DNA of 64,000 bases from Azorhizobium doebereinerae UFLA1-100 (GCF_000473085.1 NZ_AXBA01000001.1:496001-560000); one strand, 5' to 3'. Shown: positions 23,712 through 31,852, numbered from the stretch's first letter. The notes: generated by a model not told the origin, from the sequence alone. Program-made: numbers and translations.

Positions 23712-25903
23712 GATTCCACCAGCCGGCGATAGGGGCCGGCGCTCGCCATCAGCACCTCGTGCCGCCCGCGCTCGATCACCCGGCCGTCCTGCATGACGAT
23801 GATCTCGTCGCAGTCGCGGATGGTGCTGAGGCGGTGGGCGATGATGAGGCAGGTGCAGCCGCGGCGGCGGATGTTGTCCATCAGCGCCTTCTCCACGGCG
23901 GGGTCGAGGGCGCTGGTGGCCTCGTCCAGCACCAGCAGGCTGGGCTCGGCGACGAGGGCGCGGGCGATCTCCAGGCGCTGGCGCTGGCCGCCGCTCCAGT
24001 TGCGCCCGCCCTCCTCCACCCGGCCGCCATAGCCGCCGACGCGGGCGACGATGTCGTCATGGATCATGGCGTCCTTGCAGGCGCGCACGATCCGGCTTTC
24101 CGGCATGGAGTCGTCCCACAAGGTGATGTTGTCGCGCACCGTGCCATCGAACAGCAGGATGTCCTGATCCACCACCGCCAGCGAATTGCGCAGCACCTCG
24201 CGCGGCACGGCGCGGATGGGCTGCCCGTCCAGCCGCACCTCGCCGCCGAGGGGATCGAACAGGCCGGCCACCAGCCGCCCGATGGTGGACTTGCCGCTGC
24301 CCGAGGCGCCCACCAGCGCCACCCGCGCGCCGGGCATCAGGTCGAGGTCGAAGCCCTTCACCACCGCCTCGCCCTGCGGATTGTAGGCGAAGGCCAGCGT
24401 CTCGACGGCCGAGCGCCCGCTGAGCTTGCGCACGCGGCCGGTGGCGCTGGCGGGCGCGGGGGCGGCGGCGGGGCCGTCGTCGAACTCCCAGGCCATGGGC
24501 GTGGTGGCCACGTCCGCCAATTGATCGAGCGTGCCGCGCACCTGCTTCAGCGCCGTGACCTGGAGCACGAGGCTGGACAGCGGCGCGGCGAAGGCATTGA
24601 TCAGCGTCTGGAAGGCGGCCAGCTCGCCCACCGAGAGGCGGCCCTCCATCACCAGCCACGCGGAGACCGCCAGCACGAGGCCGCGATTGGCCAGCATCAG
24701 GCTGTCCGGCAGCGCGCCCAGCAGCGCCTCGATGCGCCCCGCCGCCTGCCGCTCGCGCACCAGCAGCGCCAGATAGCCGGCCCACTGGCCGAAGAAGGCA
24801 TCGTCCGTGCCGCTGGCCTTCAGCGTCTCCACCATGGCGATGCCCTGGATGGCGCGGCCGTGCACCTTGATGCCGGTCATCCCCACCTTGCGGGCGCGCT
24901 CCTCCAGCCGGCCTTGCACCCGCGCGAACACGGCCATGAGAATGGCGGTGACGGCGAGCGTGATGCCCGCCAGGATCGGGCTGTAGACCAGCATCACCAG
25001 GGCGAAGAACACGCAGCTCACCGCCGCCAGCCCGGCCTTCACCGTCTGCTCGGCGGCATGCGCCCCGAGCTGGCGGGCGAGGTCCACCCGGCCGGCCATG
25101 GTGCCGGCGTGGCGCTGGCCGAAGAAGCGGATGGGCAGGCGCAGCATGCGCCAGATCATCCGCCCCGCCGCCAGGATGGCGATGCGGGCCTGGAGGTGCA
25201 CCAGCAGCATGTTCTGGAGCGCGGTGAGCCCCCATTGGATGAGCGCGGTGGCCAGCAGAACGCCGAGCAGCGGCAGCATCCAGTCCGCCTGCCCCTCCAC
25301 CAGATAGTAATCGACGAACACCTGCGTCGCCGCCGGCACCACAAGGCCGGGCAGGATCAGGCCGAGCCCCGCCAGCAGGGCCAGCGCGAACGGCGCGCGG
25401 GCGCCCTCGACCAAAGCCGACAGGTCCCGCCACGTGCTCGGGCGCTCGCCGGCGCGGCGGAAATCGGGGCCGGGCGCGAAGGTCAGCACGATGCCGGAGA
25501 ACACCGCGTCGAACTCCGCCGTCGTCAGCACCCGCCGGCCGACCGCCGGGTCGTTGAGATAGACCTTGCGGCCGCGGATGCCTTCCAGCACCGCGTAATG
25601 GTTCATGTTGATGAAGACGATGCACGGCATCGCCGCTTCGGCCAGGTGCTGCGGCTCGCAGCGGAAGCCCTGGGCGGTGAGGCCGTAGGCCCGGGCGGCG
25701 CGCACCAGGTTGGAGGCGCGGCTGCCGTCGCGCGAGACACCGCAGGCCTCGCGCAGCTCCGGCAGCGGCACCCACCGGCCGTGATGCGCCAGCACCATGG
25801 CGAGCGCTGCGGCGCCGCACTCCACCGCCTCCATCTGGAAGATGGAGGGCGTGTGCCGCACCCCGTGCCCGGCCTCGCCCCCGGCGGCGGCCGCTGCGCT
25901 CAC
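23708..25903 (-). CDS. NHLM-type peptidase (C39)/permease/ATPase exporter
   Basis: A 731-residue exporter of the NHLM_micro_ABC1 type. The N-terminal C39 peptidase has the catalytic triad Cys29 ('QMEAVECGAAAL'), His102 ('FINMNHYAVLEG') and Asp118 ('YLNDPAVG'), so it should cut the leader after the double-glycine motif of the precursor. Six transmembrane segments follow from about residue 160, then an ATPase with Walker A 'GASGSGKSTIGRL', signature 'WSGGQRQRLEIARAL', Walker B 'LLVLDEATSALD' and H-loop 'IIAHRLSTI'. It overlaps both neighbours by four bases, in one operon with the HlyD adaptor. It is the processing and export step for the lanthipeptide. Confidence 0.94.
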   Translation of the reverse strand: MSAAAAAGGEAGHGVRHTPSIFQMEAVECGAAALAMVLAHHGRWVPLPELREACGVSRDGSRASNLVRAARAYGLTAQGFRCEPQHLAEAAMPCIVFINMNHYAVLEGIRGRKVYLNDPAVGRRVLTTAEFDAVFSGIVLTFAPGPDFRRAGERPSTWRDLSALVEGARAPFALALLAGLGLILPGLVVPAATQVFVDYYLVEGQADWMLPLLGVLLATALIQWGLTALQNMLLVHLQARIAILAAGRMIWRMLRLPIRFFGQRHAGTMAGRVDLARQLGAHAAEQTVKAGLAAVSCVFFALVMLVYSPILAGITLAVTAILMAVFARVQGRLEERARKVGMTGIKVHGRAIQGIAMVETLKASGTDDAFFGQWAGYLALLVRERQAAGRIEALLGALPDSLMLANRGLVLAVSAWLVMEGRLSVGELAAFQTLINAFAAPLSSLVLQVTALKQVRGTLDQLADVATTPMAWEFDDGPAAAPAPASATGRVRKLSGRSAVETLAFAYNPQGEAVVKGFDLDLMPGARVALVGASGSGKSTIGRLVAGLFDPLGGEVRLDGQPIRAVPREVLRNSLAVVDQDILLFDGTVRDNITLWDDSMPESRIVRACKDAMIHDDIVARVGGYGGRVEEGGRNWSGGQRQRLEIARALVAEPSLLVLDEATSALDPAVEKALMDNIRRRGCTCLIIAHRLSTIRDCDEIIVMQDGRVIERGRHEVLMASAGPYRRLVES

Positions 25904-27168
25904 GGCGCCACCCCGAGGGCGTGCAGCAGCGTGTCGAAGGCGGGGAACACCAGCGTCATGATGCGCACGCGCTCGACCACCACATTGCCCTTGATGACCG
26001 TGCCGCTCTCCACCGGCCGGGTGCCGCCGAGATCGGACGACCAGGCGAAGCCGCTGGCGGTCGCGGGGTCGCGCTTCAGCGCCACCTCGACCGCGAACGG
26101 CGGCCCGTTGGCCATGAGGCTGGTGACGAAGGCGTCGTTCTTCAGCGTCTGCTGCACCGCCTCACGGGTGGCCGGGGTCTCGGAGACGCGGACCACCTCG
26201 CCCTGGATGAAGCCCTCGCGCTCGATCCGCACGGTGGAGGGGATGACCTGCACCGCCATGCCGGGCCGCACCTTCTTGCCGTCCGCCGTGGGCACGTAGA
26301 GGATGCCGACGAGGCCCGCGCCGGGGACGTTGCGGCCGTCCGGCACCAGCCGCATGAGGGCGCCGCCCGCCGCCACCCGGTCGCCCGGCGCCGCCGACAA
26401 TTCGATCACCCGGCCGGCGGCCGGGGCGCGCACCTCGGTGCGGGCGGAGCGCTCGGCCATCACCTCGGCCAGCTCCTGCCGGCCCTGGTTCAGCTTGGTG
26501 TCCACCTCCAGCAATTCGCGCTCGGCGCGGATGCCGCGCTCGTCCGCCTCCACCACCAGGGTGTTCAAAGCGTTCGCCGCCTCGGTGGCGTCGCGCCGGG
26601 CCTGCTCGCGGTCATTCTCGGTGATGAGGACGCGCTCGCGGGTGGCGAGGCCCCGGCCGAGCAGGTCGCGCTGGTTGGCCAGCACCTGGCCGAGCGCGGC
26701 CTCGCGCTCCCTGGCCTGCTGGATGGTGCGCTCCAGCCCGTCCCGCCGCTGGGCATCGGCGCGGGCGCGCACCTCCTTCTCGCGGGCATGGAAGGCGGCG
26801 AGCCTCGCCTGCTCCTCCCCCAGCCGGGCGATGCGGGCCTCGATGGTCTCCACCCGCGCGTCCAGCACCGGATCGGACAAGGTGGCGACGATCTCGCCGG
26901 CGCGGACGCTGTCGCCCACCTTGACCTTCAGGGCGGACAGGGGCGCGCTGCCCGGCGCGGACACCAGGATCACCCCGCCGCTGCCCTGGAGCACGCCGGT
27001 GCCGGCCACCTTGATCGGCGCGGTGGCGAACACCGCCCAGGCCAGCCCGCCGAAGACCGCGCACAGGAAGACGGCGAGCACCAGCCACCCCATGGGCGAG
27101 GCGACCCGCACCATCAGATCGAGCTGATCGGGATTGGTGTTGCGCAAAGCCGGTGCGGGGGAACTCAT
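25900..27168 (-). CDS. NHLM-type bacteriocin secretion protein, HlyD family adaptor
   Basis: A 422-residue periplasmic adaptor. One N-terminal membrane segment lies at about residues 28-50 ('GWLVLAVFLCAVFGGLAWAV'); a lipoyl-like half follows ('ALKVKVGDSVRAGEIVATL'), then a long charged alpha-helical hairpin (about residues 105-240) and the second barrel ('RAPAAGRVIELSAAPGDRVA'). It is the first gene of the exporter operon and overlaps the peptidase-transporter gene by four bases. It would link the inner-membrane ABC proteins to an outer-membrane channel; no such channel gene is in the window. Confidence 0.92.
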   Translation of the reverse strand: MSSPAPALRNTNPDQLDLMVRVASPMGWLVLAVFLCAVFGGLAWAVFATAPIKVAGTGVLQGSGGVILVSAPGSAPLSALKVKVGDSVRAGEIVATLSDPVLDARVETIEARIARLGEEQARLAAFHAREKEVRARADAQRRDGLERTIQQAREREAALGQVLANQRDLLGRGLATRERVLITENDREQARRDATEAANALNTLVVEADERGIRAERELLEVDTKLNQGRQELAEVMAERSARTEVRAPAAGRVIELSAAPGDRVAAGGALMRLVPDGRNVPGAGLVGILYVPTADGKKVRPGMAVQVIPSTVRIEREGFIQGEVVRVSETPATREAVQQTLKNDAFVTSLMANGPPFAVEVALKRDPATASGFAWSSDLGGTRPVESGTVIKGNVVVERVRIMTLVFPAFDTLLHALGVAP

Positions 27169-27363
27169 TCAGCCAATAGATTTGCCAGCGAACGGGCTTC
27201 ATTGGTGCGCGAGGTGACCCGAAAAGGCAAGGCGGTCGCGCCTTGGCCACGACCTCCCGCCCGGGCGCCGCGCAAGGCATGGCGCATGATGCCCGCGATC
27301 GGCGATGCCGCCCGCCGCCCCCGGCTGCCCGGCGGGGCCGCGGGGCCTGTCCTCCGGCGGTTT

Positions 27364-27391
27364 CGTATAATTGCGGCGGCGGCAGGCTCAA
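27364..27391 (-). promoter_or_regulatory. Candidate promoter of the exporter operon
   Basis: On the minus strand TTGAGC (27386-27391) and TATACG (27364-27369) are spaced by 16 bases. It lies about 195 bases before the adaptor start in a locally AT-richer stretch, so the transcript would have a long leader. The remaining bases of the 434-base gap between 27168 and 27603 show only the palindromes listed separately. Confidence 0.35.
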
Positions 27392-27398
27392 CCATAGA

Positions 27399-27411
27399 TT
27401 GGCAGTGCCAA
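27399..27411. promoter_or_regulatory. Palindrome TTGGCAGTGCCAA, candidate operator
   Basis: A perfect 6+1+6 palindrome located just upstream of the -35 box proposed for the exporter operon. It fits the T-N11-A form used by LysR-type activators but no such gene is adjacent; the binding protein is unknown. Confidence 0.35.
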
Positions 27412-27562
27412 CAAACACTTCTTTGCCGGGAACATCCGGCACACGGCAAGATCTATGGGCGTGATGGCTGGCCGATACCCGCAGAAACGTGTTAATCGCA
27501 TCTTCCGAGCACTGCACTTTGGCGCGATCAGCGGTTTAGAGTTGCATCGCTCATCAGAACAG

Positions 27563-27590
27563 GCTTCAAGCACCTGATCAGCTTCAAGCA
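27563..27590. promoter_or_regulatory. Two GCTTCAAGCA repeats before mucR
   Basis: GCTTCAAGCA occurs at 27563-27572 and 27581-27590, one 18-base period apart. Each copy is itself near-palindromic (GCTT-C-AAGC). The second ends 12 bases before the start codon, next to the ribosome site AAAAGGTG, a place where a repressor could act. MucR-family genes are commonly autoregulated; that these are its sites is inference. Confidence 0.35.
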
Positions 27591-27602
27591 AAAGGTGACG
27601 TC

Positions 27603-28058
27603 ATGTCCGCTCTCAAAAGCTCAACCCATCTGGATCTCGTCGCGGACATCGTGACCGCCTATGTCGGCAACAACACCGTTGCGGTGAGCGACCTTGCCAG
27701 CCTGATCCAGAGCGTCCACACCACCCTGGGTAAGCTCGGCACGCCGGCCGAGGAACCTGTGGAAGAGCTGAAGCCCGCCGTGGCGATCAAGAAGTCGGTG
27801 ACGCCGGACTTCATCATCTGCCTGGAGGACGGGCGCAAGTTCAAGTCGCTGAAGCGCCACCTGCGCACGGCCTACAACATGACCCCCGACGCCTATCGCG
27901 AGAAGTGGGGCCTGCCGCGCGACTATCCGATGGTCGCCCCCAATTATGCCGCCGCCCGCTCCGAGCTCGCCCGCACCATGGGCCTCGGCCGCAAGCCCGA
28001 GCCGCAGCCGGCCGCCAAGAAGGCCCCGGTGCGCCGCGCCAAGAAGGCGACGGTCTGA
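27603..28058 (+). CDS. mucR: Ros/MucR family transcriptional regulator
   Basis: A 151-residue member of the alphaproteobacterial Ros/MucR family, which controls surface polysaccharides, motility and secondary traits as a DNA-bridging repressor. The zinc-finger-like segment reads 'ICLEDGRKFKSLKRHLRTAY' (residues 72-91), followed by the family hallmark 'TPDAYREKWGLPRDYPMVAP'. The second zinc-binding Cys is Asp (CLED) and the usual second His is Ala, variants that occur in this family. The basic tail is rich in Lys, Pro and Ala. It is divergent from the exporter operon; whether it controls the lanthipeptide locus is unknown because most genomes carry several copies. Confidence 0.92.
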   Translation: MSALKSSTHLDLVADIVTAYVGNNTVAVSDLASLIQSVHTTLGKLGTPAEEPVEELKPAVAIKKSVTPDFIICLEDGRKFKSLKRHLRTAYNMTPDAYREKWGLPRDYPMVAPNYAAARSELARTMGLGRKPEPQPAAKKAPVRRAKKATV

Positions 28059-28072
28059 AGGCGACGGTCTGA
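28045..28072 (+). repeat. 14-bp tandem duplication across the mucR stop codon
   Basis: AGGCGACGGTCTGA is present at 28045-28058 and repeated without a gap at 28059-28072. The first copy encodes the last residues and the stop; the second is now 3' untranslated. Confidence 0.8.
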
Positions 28073-28083
28073 GCCTTAAACCC

Positions 28084-28114
28084 GCCGGCCGGCGGCGCCA
28101 TGCCGCCGGCCGGC
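28084..28114. terminator. 13-bp perfect hairpin between convergent genes
   Basis: GCCGGCCGGCGGC (28084-28096) is the exact reverse complement of 28102-28114, with a five-base loop. It sits between the convergent mucR and aldolase-like genes. There is no T-run on either side, so it would act as a bidirectional structural terminator at best. Confidence 0.5.
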
Positions 28115-28124
28115 CGGGATCGAA

Positions 28125-29270
28125 TCACCAGCCCCGGAAGCGGGGCCAGTGCCGCAGGCCCGCCGACCCGTCGGCGGGCAGCACCTCGTAGCCGTCGAAC
28201 TCGGTGGCGGTGGCGCAGGCATGGTTGGGCAGGATGCGCACCTGCGCGCCCACCGCCAGCTCCGGCAGGGCCGCCGCGCTGCCCGGGCGCAGGCCGATGA
28301 TGCCGTGCTCCTGGTTTGCCGCCACGACGATGAGATCGTCCAGCACGCGGCCCTGCGCGTCGCACACCACGCCATAGCCCTGGTCCACCGCCTGCCCTGC
28401 GGTTCCCCGGTCCCGCGACAGCGCCATCCAGCCCGCATCCACCAGGATCCAGCCGCGCTCCCTCTGGTGGCCGATGACGGTCGCCAGCACCGACAGGGCG
28501 ATGTCGTCCGTGGTGCAGACGCCGATGCCCGCCATCACCAGATCGAAGGTCACGAACACCCCGGCGCGCACCTCGGTGACGCCGGAAAGGTCGCGGGCGA
28601 AATGCGCCGTGGGCGTGGAGCCGACGCTCACCACCGGGCACGGCAGGCCGGCCGCGCGCAGCGCCTCGGCCGCCGCCACCACCGCTGCACGCTCCTGCTC
28701 GGCGAAGGCGGCGAGCGCCTGCGCCCCCACCACGCCATAGCTGCCGCCGGAATGGGTGACGACGCCGCGCAACGCGGCCCCGCCTTCCTCCAGCGCGCGG
28801 CCGATGGCCACCAGCGCCGGATCGTCCGCCTTCATCCCGGCGCGGTGGCCGTCGCAATCGATCTCGATCAGCGCCGGAATGCGATCGCCCGCCGCGCGGG
28901 AGGCGGCGGCCACCGCCTCGGCCTGCTCCAGGCTGTCCAGCACCACCGCGAGGTCGCAGCCCCTGGCCCTGAGCGCCAGGACGCGCGCCAGCTTCTGCGG
29001 GGCGACGCCTACCGCGTAGAGGATGTCGGTGACGCCGGCGGCGGCGAACACCTCGGCCTCCTTCAAAGTGGAGACGGTGGCCGGGCCGGTGCCGCCCTTG
29101 AGCACGGCGCGCGCGGCGTCCACCGATTTGAGCGTCTTCAGATGCGGCCGCAGCGCGACGCCGAGCCCGTCGAGATGGGCGCGGAGCCGGGCGATGTTCC
29201 GCAGCATCCGGGCCTCGTCCAGGATGAGGCTCGGCGTCGGCAGCGCGGCGAGGGCGTCGGCGGTGGTCAT
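28125..29270 (-). CDS. D-threonine aldolase-like PLP-dependent enzyme
   Basis: A 381-residue fold-type III PLP enzyme (alanine racemase N-terminal barrel plus D-serine dehydratase-like C-terminal domain). The PLP lysine is in 'LRPHLKTLKS' near residue 41-50. The C-terminal domain has the metal-site pattern expected of D-threonine aldolase/D-serine dehydratase: 'LPNHACAT' with His and Cys near residue 350. These enzymes cleave D-3-hydroxy amino acids to glycine and an aldehyde, or dehydrate D-serine. It is divergent from an N-carbamoyl-D-amino acid hydrolase gene, so both probably serve D-amino acid catabolism. Confidence 0.88.
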   Translation of the reverse strand: MTTADALAALPTPSLILDEARMLRNIARLRAHLDGLGVALRPHLKTLKSVDAARAVLKGGTGPATVSTLKEAEVFAAAGVTDILYAVGVAPQKLARVLALRARGCDLAVVLDSLEQAEAVAAASRAAGDRIPALIEIDCDGHRAGMKADDPALVAIGRALEEGGAALRGVVTHSGGSYGVVGAQALAAFAEQERAAVVAAAEALRAAGLPCPVVSVGSTPTAHFARDLSGVTEVRAGVFVTFDLVMAGIGVCTTDDIALSVLATVIGHQRERGWILVDAGWMALSRDRGTAGQAVDQGYGVVCDAQGRVLDDLIVVAANQEHGIIGLRPGSAAALPELAVGAQVRILPNHACATATEFDGYEVLPADGSAGLRHWPRFRGW

Positions 29271-29483
29271 GGTTCGGCAGTGTCCCGGTCTGGCGGCGGG
29301 GCGGGGGCGCCCCGTTCCGCCTGCATGTAGGCCGTCCGCCGCCCGCGTTCAGCAGAAATCTCGCCCGCCCCGGGGGCCGCCGCCCTGCCGCGTCTCCCTG
29401 TCCGCGCCATCCCGCCTGGGCCGCGCCCCCCTGCCGCGCGGGCCGCCGTCGGCCGTTCGCATCGATCTTGGTCAATCTGCCTG

Positions 29484-29504
29484 TTCCGCGTGCAGTCCGG
29501 AACC
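29484..29504. promoter_or_regulatory. Inverted repeat GTTCCG-N9-CGGAAC, possible enhancer site
   Basis: A perfect 6-bp inverted repeat with a nine-base spacer lies about 65 bases upstream of a sigma-54-type promoter. That position would suit an activator of the enhancer-binding class; it does not match the NtrC consensus well. The 398-base gap 29271-29668 otherwise holds only the sigma-54 element. Confidence 0.3.
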
Positions 29505-29567
29505 ATGCCCATGGAGCGGGCACGCAAGCAATCCAACTGGAATACCACCGGAACACATCCCAGCGCA

Positions 29568-29583
29568 TGGCACGCAATTTGCT
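29568..29583 (+). promoter_or_regulatory. Sigma-54 promoter TGGCACG-N4-TTGCT
   Basis: TGGCACG (29568-29574), four bases, then TTGCT (29579-29583) matches the RpoN -24/-12 consensus at every core position with the required 12-base GG-to-GC spacing. Transcription would begin near 29595, about 75 bases before the GTG of the N-carbamoylase gene. Confidence 0.7.
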
Positions 29584-29668
29584 GAATGGCCGGGGCGGGT
29601 CCAGCGGGGCGCCGTCCGGCGGGAGGACATATCCAGGTGCGCGTATCCACGTTGCTCGGAACCGGCCC

Positions 29669-30604
29669 GTGTCCCGGTTCCTGACGGTCGCCGCGGCCCA
29701 GCTCGGCCCGATCCAGCGCGCCGACGACCGCGCGTCCGCCGTCGCCCGCATGTGCGCCCTGCTGCGGCAGGCCGGCACCCACGGCTGCGATCTCGTGGTG
29801 TTCCCCGAGCTGGCGCTCACCACCTTCTTCCCGCGCTGGTTCATGGCAGACCAGACGGAGATCGACGGCTTCTTCGAGCGGCAGATGCCCTCGGCGGAAA
29901 CCCAGCCGCTGTTCGACCTCGCCCGGCGGCTGAAGATCGGCTTCTACCTGGGCTTCGCCGAACTGGTGGAGGAAGACGGCCGGCTGCGCCGCTTCAACAC
30001 CTCGATCCTGGTGGACAAGACCGGCGCCATCGCCCTGAAATATCGCAAGATCCACTTGCCCGGCCATGCCGAGCATGAGCCCTGGCGCGCCTTCCAGCAT
30101 CTGGAGAAGCGCTATTTCGAGATCGGCAACCTCAACTGGCCGGTGGCCCGCGCCATGGGCGGCGTGCTCGGCATGGCCATCTGCAACGACCGCCGCTGGC
30201 CCGAGACCTATCGCGTCATGGGCCTTCAGGGCGTGGAGATGGTGCTCGTCGGCTACAACACGCCGCGCCACAATCCCCCCGCCCCCGACCATGACCGGCT
30301 GTCGGAGTTCCACAACCACCTCGCCATGCAGGCCGGCGCCTACCAGAACGGCACCTGGGTGGTGGGCGCCGCCAAATGCGGCGTGGAGGAAGGCTGCGAG
30401 ATGATCGGCGCCTCCGCCATCATCGCCCCCACCGGGCAGATCGTCGCCCAGGCGCTGACCCAGGACGACGAACTGGTGATCGCCCGCTGCGACCTCGACC
30501 TGTGCGCCTCCTACAAGGAGACCACCTTCAATTTCGCCCGGCACCGCCAGCCCGAGCAGTACCGGCTGATCGCCGAGCGCGCCGGCGCCATCCCGCCCGC
30601 CTGA
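29669..30604 (+). CDS. N-carbamoyl-D-amino acid hydrolase
   Basis: A 311-residue cytoplasmic nitrilase-superfamily amidase that splits N-carbamoyl-D-amino acids into D-amino acid, CO2 and ammonia. Counting from the GTG at 29669, the catalytic triad falls at Glu47 ('VVFPELALTTFFPRW'), Lys127 ('KYRKIHLPGH') and Cys172 ('GMAICNDRRWPE'), the same numbers as in the well-studied Agrobacterium enzyme, which supports this start. In-frame ATGs at 29468 and 29567 precede a good sigma-54 promoter and cannot be on its transcript. An amidohydrolase gene follows, the arrangement of hydantoin/N-carbamoyl amino acid utilisation loci. Confidence 0.93.
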   Translation: MSRFLTVAAAQLGPIQRADDRASAVARMCALLRQAGTHGCDLVVFPELALTTFFPRWFMADQTEIDGFFERQMPSAETQPLFDLARRLKIGFYLGFAELVEEDGRLRRFNTSILVDKTGAIALKYRKIHLPGHAEHEPWRAFQHLEKRYFEIGNLNWPVARAMGGVLGMAICNDRRWPETYRVMGLQGVEMVLVGYNTPRHNPPAPDHDRLSEFHNHLAMQAGAYQNGTWVVGAAKCGVEEGCEMIGASAIIAPTGQIVAQALTQDDELVIARCDLDLCASYKETTFNFARHRQPEQYRLIAERAGAIPPA

Positions 30605-30649
30605 TTCGGCCTTCCTCCGCTTTTTCTTCGTCCCGGAGACGCATATCCC

Positions 30650-31819
30650 ATGGCTTTTGATCTCATCCTGCGCGGCGGTCATGTCATCGACCCCTCGCAG
30701 AACCTCGACGGCATCGCCGACGTCGCCTTCAGCGGCGGCAAGGTGGCCAAGGTCGGCAAGACTCTGAAGGCGGACGCCACCACCGACGTGCGCGACGTCT
30801 CCGGCTACATCGTCTCGCCCGGCCTCATCGACCTGCACACCCATGTCTATTGGGGCGGCACCTCGCTCGGCATCGACGCGGAAGACTTCTGCAAGCTCTC
30901 CGGCGTCACCACGGCGGTGGACACGGGCAGCGCCGGGCCGGGCAATTTCGCCGGCTTCCGCAAGCATGTGATCGAGCCGAGTCAGGTGCGCATCCTGGCC
31001 TATCTGCACGTCTCCCACGCCGGCATCTACGGCTTCTCCCAGCGCGTCATGGTGGGCGAGAGCGAGGAGATGCGGCTGATGAACCCCATCGACGCAGTGA
31101 AGGTGGCGGACGCCAACCGCGACGTGATCGTGGGCATCAAGGTCCGGGTGGGCGCCCATGCCTCCGGCACCTCGGGCATCGCGCCGCTCGACATCGCGCT
31201 CCAGGTGGCGGAGGAGACCGGCCTGCCGCTGATGGCCCACATCGACCACCCGCCGCCGAGTTATGAGGAGGTGGTGGAGCGCCTGCGCCCCGGCGACGTG
31301 CTGACCCACTGCTTCCGCCCCTTCCCCAACTCGCCCGCCACCGTGCAGGGCACGGTGAAGCCGGTGGTGTGGGCGGCCCGCAAGCGCGGCGTCATCTTCG
31401 ACATCGGCCACGGCAAGGGCTCGTTCGCCTTCAAGACCGCCCGCGCCATGCTGGCCAACGGCTTCCCGCCGGACACCATCTCCTCGGACGTGCACACCCT
31501 GTGCATCGAGGGCCCGGCGTTCGACCAGGTCACCACCATGTCCAAGTTCCTCATGCTGGGCATGCCGCTGCCGGAGATCATCGCCCGCTCCACCGTCAAC
31601 GCCGCCATGGCGCTGAAGCGGCCGGAGCTGGGCTCGCTGAAGCCGGGCAGCGCGGGCGACGCCACCATCCTCTCCGTGCGCGAGGGGCGGTTCGACTATG
31701 TGGACACGGTGGGTGAGCACCTGATCGGCGACCGCAAGATCGCCTCCGAAGGCACCGTCATCGCCGGCAAGTGGTGGCACCCGAAGCGCTCGCAGCGCTT
31801 CAAGAAGCGCGCCGTCTGA
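30650..31819 (+). CDS. Amidohydrolase superfamily metallohydrolase (cog3964, deacetylase type)
   Basis: A 389-residue metal-dependent hydrolase. The beta-strand 1 motif 'GLIDLHTHVYWGG' carries the HxH ligands, Lys in 'VGIKVRVGAHASG' is the likely carboxylated metal bridge, 'LMAHIDHPPPSY' and 'LTHCFRPF' give further His ligands, and 'SSDVHTLCIEGPA' the strand 8 Asp. This group is often labelled dihydroorotase, but characterised members act on acylated alpha-hydroxy or amino compounds. Next to an N-carbamoyl-D-amino acid hydrolase it could open a cyclic ureide or remove an acyl group. It does not look like a standard D-hydantoinase, which is longer (about 450-490 residues). Confidence 0.88.
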   Translation: MAFDLILRGGHVIDPSQNLDGIADVAFSGGKVAKVGKTLKADATTDVRDVSGYIVSPGLIDLHTHVYWGGTSLGIDAEDFCKLSGVTTAVDTGSAGPGNFAGFRKHVIEPSQVRILAYLHVSHAGIYGFSQRVMVGESEEMRLMNPIDAVKVADANRDVIVGIKVRVGAHASGTSGIAPLDIALQVAEETGLPLMAHIDHPPPSYEEVVERLRPGDVLTHCFRPFPNSPATVQGTVKPVVWAARKRGVIFDIGHGKGSFAFKTARAMLANGFPPDTISSDVHTLCIEGPAFDQVTTMSKFLMLGMPLPEIIARSTVNAAMALKRPELGSLKPGSAGDATILSVREGRFDYVDTVGEHLIGDRKIASEGTVIAGKWWHPKRSQRFKKRAV

Positions 31820-31827
31820 GCCGCCCG

Positions 31828-31847
31828 CCGCCCGGCCCTCCGGGCGG
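31828..31847. terminator. 8-bp hairpin after the amidohydrolase gene
   Basis: CCGCCCGG and CCGGGCGG pair perfectly around the loop CCCT, nine bases after the stop codon. Only TTG follows, so it is a weak intrinsic terminator at best. It lies directly before a sigma-54-type promoter, which would make a sensible unit boundary. Confidence 0.45.
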
Positions 31848-31852
31848 TTGGA

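Noticed and set aside
20400-26299. Long plus-strand open frames opposite the two ABC exporter genes
   Set aside because: Low-complexity His/Arg/Gln-rich translations typical of antisense frames in high-GC DNA; the minus-strand genes have complete ATPase and peptidase motifs.
17474-27168. Nitrile hydratase genes, because NHLM systems are named after a nitrile-hydratase-like leader
   Set aside because: No nitrile hydratase alpha or beta subunit is present; the precursor leader is of the Nif11 type.
27169-27602. Small open frames in the gap between the exporter operon and mucR, as possible additional precursor peptides
   Set aside because: None has a Nif11-like leader, a Gly-Gly site or a Cys/Ser/Thr-rich end, and none has a ribosome site.
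29468-29668. ATG codons at 29468 and 29567 as start of the N-carbamoylase
   Set aside because: The sigma-54 promoter lies at 29568-29583, and the catalytic triad numbering matches the known enzyme only from the GTG at 29669.
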